From Protonemura montana (taxonomy: Eukaryota; Arthropoda; Insecta; Plecoptera; Nemouridae), in contig OX387608.1 in assembly GCA_947568835.1 (NCBI GenBank), positions 8,160,001-8,224,000 of the forward strand: a DNA stretch of 64,000 nt, written 5' to 3'. The stretch's first letter is position 1, and each line of letters opens with the position of its first letter. The position numbers and the translations under genes were made by a program. Under the pieces are notes generated by a model. The model had not been told where the DNA came from. It made no database searches and worked only from the letters and a program-made list of their open reading frames with translations. Of this stretch, positions 58,851 through 64,000 are shown one piece after another.

Positions 58851-60983
58851 TACATATTCTTCTTTAAGAAGCAAACAATATGATTATCGTTTCTCAACAA
58901 ATAAGAAGGTACAATTCCAACGTTACTTTAAAGTAATGTACATTATCAGCGAGGTCACTCTTTATTATAAACTTGATACGCGATAAAAGAAGAGAATTGA
59001 CTCGTCCTACCCTTCACGGACAACCAATCAAATCAAGCCACCACTGAGTTTAACCAAAAATAAAAGAAAATCGCAGCCCATTGAAAGCGTTCCACCCAAA
59101 GCCGACTTAATGCATTTCTAATAAGCGTCGCGTGTACTGCGAGATAAAAAAAATCACTTTTCCAATATCTTTCAGTCGCCATGCCAGGCAAAACTACCGC
59201 GAGACCATCGCTAGTCACTGCTAACTGAAACCTCGCCGTTCACCACTTTTCTCGGTAATTTCCACCCCCCAGCGCCTAGTGGTGCCGGCGAGGCGCCTGA
59301 ACCGATTCTTGTTTCTTTATTATTAAACTAGCATACACTCGCCTTGCCTCCAGCTGTGATGAACATTCCGCCACAGGGTGTTTTTTTAGCAAGTGGACAC
59401 TCGCCGTCGCCAATTTGCTGGATATTCTATGACAGGGTGCTTGTTTTACACCTCGCCAAAAAATTTAGCTCTTACGAGAAGCATTTTTCCTCAAAATGCA
59501 CTTACTTCGGGCGACCGCTCGCTGTGATTCCAATACCGTGATTGGTGGATTTCAAGTAACCTGACCAAAAGAAGACTTAACTGTCCCTACCCCAATACTG
59601 GGCGCAGGTGAAATATCATTTTCCGTTGCAAGACCCCGGACAGATATTAAAATGGGGTGGACAAGGAGGGCCGTTGCCCGTTGCAAGTGACAGCCGCCGC
59701 GAAGACAACGATGGTGAGAGGGATAGAGCGACGGTTGGAGGTTGGCGAGACTCGGTCTCCTTTTACGCGACGCTACTTTAGCGGAGGCGGATTGACCCTT
59801 AGTGTAGGGAAGGAATCCCGTACCGGACCTATAGCAAACTTAAGTACAATCTTGACCATGTAGGCAATTATTGTGTTGCAATGTTTATATTGTTGGAATT
59901 TATGCAGATTTTAATAAGTTTCCTTTCTGGAGCCCAATTTTTTCGCATGCGCCTCGATAATAAAATCCGCGTTCTAGTTCTAACGAACAATCAAATCTTT
60001 CAACTGCAGCTCTGTAAGCCACCATTGAATCAATCGACGCGTTTTGGTATACTGACATTAATTTATAAATCTGAAACAACGCAGCACAACTTTTAATAAA
60101 GCGTGCAGGTTTGCTTGGAAATATTACTGTAATTCAAAAGAAAGTCTAAATATTTTTCTGGATTTAAGAAAACATCCCTCAAAAACATATTGTATTTATT
60201 TTTTCCGTCTCCGTTTTGCTAGACTGCATTTCTTTGTTTTTAGGTTGAAATGAGCCACAAGTAGCACTGAAAAGATACTTTACGTTTTTTTTTCTCTCAC
60301 AAAACGTAGGACCTATTAACCCTTAACCCCTGAATGACCCCGAACCCTCACGGCCCGCCACTGCACATCGACTCTGTGCAGTGGCGGGAGTAAAGTATCA
60401 ACAGTCCCGTTATTATTTTCTCTCGGTGGCGACCAGAGTTTTCGCACCAGCACGGGGAATCAATGACAAGGCGAGGAAGAAATGGAGTCGTTTCTCTCCA
60501 CCCAGTAGAAAATTGTGTTTTGAGATATAGGTATACATTTATACGTCATGACTCGATATGAGATTGGAATCTTTATGGTTGGACATCAATTACTTCTTTG
60601 GAAATCTTGAGGGGCTCTCGGCCGTCACCTCTTCAACTTTATACGGAATTCGCAGAAGTTTTTGTGAACTATATTCCATTTGCGTTGCCCTATTTTGTTC
60701 TTTTTCTTTTTTCAAGCTTTCCATCTTCATTAACTACTTATGTACGTATATTTTCACCGAATGTTTCCGCCCGCATGGCAATTTTCCTCGCGTTTATTGT
60801 GACAGTTGACAAAGAACGGGAAATTGCGAGCAAAATTTGAGACAATTCGTTTTCCTTTTCGATTTTTTACCGTCGAGTAAACTAAATAAGTGAATTTAAA
60901 GACTGAATGTAAATTGAAGGCTAGCAAAAACCTTAGTCAGCTTATTACTTTAGACAGAATCGTCGATAAGTTCACATGAAATA
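56986..60983. other. Non-coding stretch with a CpG island
   Basis: The island at 58230-58450 contains GCGGGCCGCCCGC and GCGCGTGCGCG. Two CGCCATTT-type words (57854 and 57905) are unassigned. No gene recognised. Confidence 0.45.
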
Positions 60984-61075
60984 GCATTGCGTGGTGGAAG
61001 TACCATGTTCTTTTCTAAAGTTGACGTTCAGCAACAATGCTTGAGGCAAGTTTTTGGTTCGGTGACCGCGCCAGT
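60984..61075 (+). mobile_element. 5S-headed SINE, old head fragment
   Basis: TGCGTGGTGGAAGTACCATG aligns to the SINE start. It is followed by AAAGTTGACGTTCAGCAACA and GGTTCGGTGACC, a diverged promoter region with correct order and spacing. It ends at the head. Confidence 0.5.
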
Positions 61076-64000
61076 CTCACGGCCAGGTGAAGGTACGGAG
61101 TTTTTTGTTTTGTATTAATTGGTCACCTTTGTATATGAATTTTCCAGATACTATAGTTTAGGAATTCGCTTTCTAGATATACCGACCTGTGAAACGTCAA
61201 CCAAGTGATCCCCGTAGGGAAATGGAATCTTAGTGGAATTTTGTATTCCCAGAATTAAAAATTAAATAGAAATGAAAATAATAAAGATGAAATTCAGAAA
61301 TAAAATCTGCACATTCTCAGTAGCTTTGTACATAGAAATATTCCAGTGTGTCGTCGAACATGTTACTGGGGGTCTCGTTCAGAACACAACTTCGTTAAAC
61401 ACCAAAAAAAAAAGAGCTGCGTGTCTCCTCCAACATCGCTACCATGAAATCCACCCCAGCAAATCACAAAACACCAGCCAACCATTTGTTCGCGTTTTTT
61501 CTAGCCACACTTCTCTGACTTTTCCCGTGACACGCGTGCGTGCCAGACACGAATAAATAACCCTCGCGCTTGCTGGAAACTCTGGCAACGCTTTTCCACG
61601 AAATGTGAACCCGGCTAGGTTTCGTCGTCGTTTGATATTCTCAAATTGGCGACCGCGAGGCGAGTTTTTCGCGCACGGCCTTGTTTGTCGAGGTGAGAGA
61701 AAGAGAGAGGAAAAAAAAAACGGTGCACCACCTTTCAATTAGTGGGGGCTGTGGGTGCTGTGTTTTTGTTTTATATTAAAATGTCACCTGTATATGCGTA
61801 TGGGCAGTGTACGCTGTCGAGTGTTTCGCTTTTGTAGAAACAATAAGCGGTGTTTTTCCACCGCTGCACAGCGGAATCGTGCGAGTTAAGTGGGGAAAAA
61901 AATATTAATTTTCGGACAACTTGATTTCGAAACGTTTTATGCATAAAAACACATTCGTATCAACAACGTTACAAAAAGAAAAAGATAACGTTGTACAATA
62001 CTCGCGGCGAAAATATCATGGACTGTTTACTTTTCCAAAACAACAGCTTTCCCAGCAGTTTCCTGTATGTTTTTGCAATTTTTGAACCTAAAAAACAACT
62101 TTTGTCTCGTGGTCGCCGTATTTTTCTCGCATCGCTATCCCCGTTTCAATTTTTTTTCTGGACTCGGCCACCTCGATTCAAAGCCGCGCTACGAAATCGA
62201 ATCCTGCGGCAATAAAAAGCGCGTGCCGACGTCCGCCGACCACGGTCCGTTCGGATAAAGCAAACTTTGTTTGGTTGTTAAACCATACGACCACGCGTCC
62301 ATTGGATCGTAGGGCGAGCGGGCCTTCGTGCAATTCCATCGTCGTTTGGAAACTAGCTTCGTATAGCTCAGCAAGAACAGAAGACGTGTCGTCAGCGAGC
62401 CGATGCATCACCGTATAGGGAATAATCGAATCACTTTTTTTTTAGGATCCAATTTTATTTAATTTTCCCATTTAATTTGATATCTTTCCTGGCATCCCTC
62501 CCGTTCCTTCAACTGGTACAAGCGGGGCACAACAATCTGTAACCTTTTGATGGCACGCACCGGCTATAAGTTATGTGCTCTCTTTTTATTTCACGCCGTG
62601 CAGAGCGTGGTGATCGCTCGACGTCGCCCAAAGTGAAACATTTCACCCGCGACTAAAAGAAAAGAATTGCAATTAAAAGGTTTTAATTACAGTCTTAATT
62701 AAACTTTGTTTTAAAAACCTACGCGAGCGCCGAAATTCCAGCTGGCGGGCGATGCGCTTAACTAAACTCTCGGCATAATTTGACAAACAACTTTTTTTTT
62801 TCTCCACTCTTAGATAAGCTCCGTAGACTCTCGACAGCAGCCATCGTCGCTATAGTAATTATCATTATTTTATTTTAATTGGATTTCCCGCCGTACACCC
62901 GATGCGTTTGTCATCTTTCGCGATCAACCGCAAGTCGACCAGACATGCGACGTCTCGACTCGGTCGTTCAATTTGGCGTCGCGACGGCCGTGAGCCATGC
63001 TGACCGACGCTCTGACGTCATTAATCTTGTTGCCATGTTGAGCCCTCTGATCTCGTGGCGTCCCTTAAGACTTTGCTCGGTGGGAGCCGGGATATGTCTT
63101 AGCAGGTTTCGCCGAGAAACTCGTGACTTGCTATGATTCTGTTGTTTAATTTCGTTGGTCTACAACATTTTCCATTCGCAGTCTTTTTACAGGAAATGTT
63201 GTGTTTTTTTTTCTTTCTACATTTCAACCCAATTTCGGAAATATCAGAGGTTTACTTCGCTTATCTCTTTTGCACCTTTAGTAAATAGTTAGTATCAAGT
63301 AAATGTAGTTACATTCATTAACATTTTAAATACTTATAAAGTACTTTTAATAAGTTTTTTTTTCGCATTTTAAGCATCTATTTTTTAGCACTAGCTGGCA
63401 AACAACTTCTTTCTACGGCTCTAAATCGTTTTATTTATTTATTTATTTCTTTTTTTTGTCTTTTTTATTCATTTTCTGCCCGATTAGCGACGAGTGATTT
63501 CAATTTGTTTCCCGCGCCGCTCGAGGAATGTGTGTCTGGCTGCTCGAGGAGCTAAAATATCTTCCGCCGAACGTGGCCGCTTCTGGATTCCAATTTGCGA
63601 TTTAATTTCAACCAATCGACTCGACTTTTGACGAGATTACACGCGGCTACGCGCGGTGGCATTTATAGGTTTGGTGGAAAGTTATTTGTTTGTGAATTGC
63701 AGTTTTTCTCGCGGTTCTTTTTTTAGGATTTGAGTCTGAAAAAGCGTTGGTTAGGATGCTTATTGGAAGTAAATGCTGTGTGGTTCTTGGTTCGCTGCTT
63801 TAGGCATGTCAAGACAGTTGTCCTTCTATCATTTTTTATATTAAGTGGAAAATGTCGCGGCACTTTAGGAAAACTGAATTAAATTTAATAAAAAAAGAAA
63901 ACTTCGAAGCGTTTTTTTACTTTTTTTTTTGGAAAAAAGGTCCCGGAAATTTGTAAAATATACTTGTACTTTAATTGTAGCTTCTGGCTCATGACGAATA
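61076..64000. other. Non-coding stretch
   Basis: CpG-richer segments at 61590-61680, 62160-62410 and 62870-63140 carry short unconvincing frames. A TTTA run lies at 63431-63448. No gene recognised. Confidence 0.45.

Noticed and set aside
1..64000. CRISPR array, bacterial operon or phage features
   Set aside because: No spaced direct repeats, no prokaryotic gene packing or ribosome-binding pattern; all signs are of animal nuclear DNA.

Overview
This window is animal nuclear DNA and almost entirely non-coding. Runs of AT-rich sequence alternate with short CpG-rich islands, simple repeats are common, and no open frame is long enough or familiar enough to be an intact gene. CpG is not depleted, introns look long, and the interspersed repeats are of invertebrate type: a 5S rRNA-headed SINE, a Jockey/CR1-like LINE end, and small Penelope-type fragments with hammerhead-like cores. 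I read it as an invertebrate, most likely an arthropod. That is an inference, because no protein here fixes the taxon.

Coding content. The best gene piece is a short exon at 26213-26291 (+). It encodes a secretory signal peptide and ends in a GTAAGT donor in phase 1. The usual layout of a long-intron secreted or cell-surface protein would put a CpG island (about 24590-25370) and a plausible 5' UTR upstream. Two weaker first-exon candidates lie at 5656-5729 and 32035-32098. The exon at 32009-32098 is phase-compatible with the 26213 exon. No downstream domain exon was recognised.

Repeats. The dominant element is a roughly 445-bp SINE whose head carries the 5S rRNA internal promoter. Sixteen full, truncated or head-only copies lie on both strands, and two have exact target-site duplications (18756-19201 and 16875-17335). 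A decayed LINE 3' end is at 43150-43795. A 169-bp insertion at 14625-14793 has a perfect 13-bp target-site duplication and a hammerhead-like core, and a decayed relative lies at 17384-17446. Next to the first is a 55-bp foldback with an A-box-like leader (14403-14575). A 114-bp satellite (36936-37475, 4.7 units) has a lone diverged relative 12.5 kb away (24404-24481). A 23-27-bp GC-rich motif recurs five times on both strands.

Layout. 1-8.8 kb: AT-rich with three CpG islands. 8.8-19.2 kb: repeat-rich, with SINEs, foldback and hammerhead elements. 19.2-24.4 kb: quiet. 24.4-26.3 kb: island plus signal-peptide exon. 26.3-36.9 kb: probable long intron or intergenic DNA with regulatory-looking islands. 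36.9-51.7 kb: satellite, SINEs and LINE. 51.7-64 kb: mostly unannotatable sequence with CpG islands and two old SINE heads.
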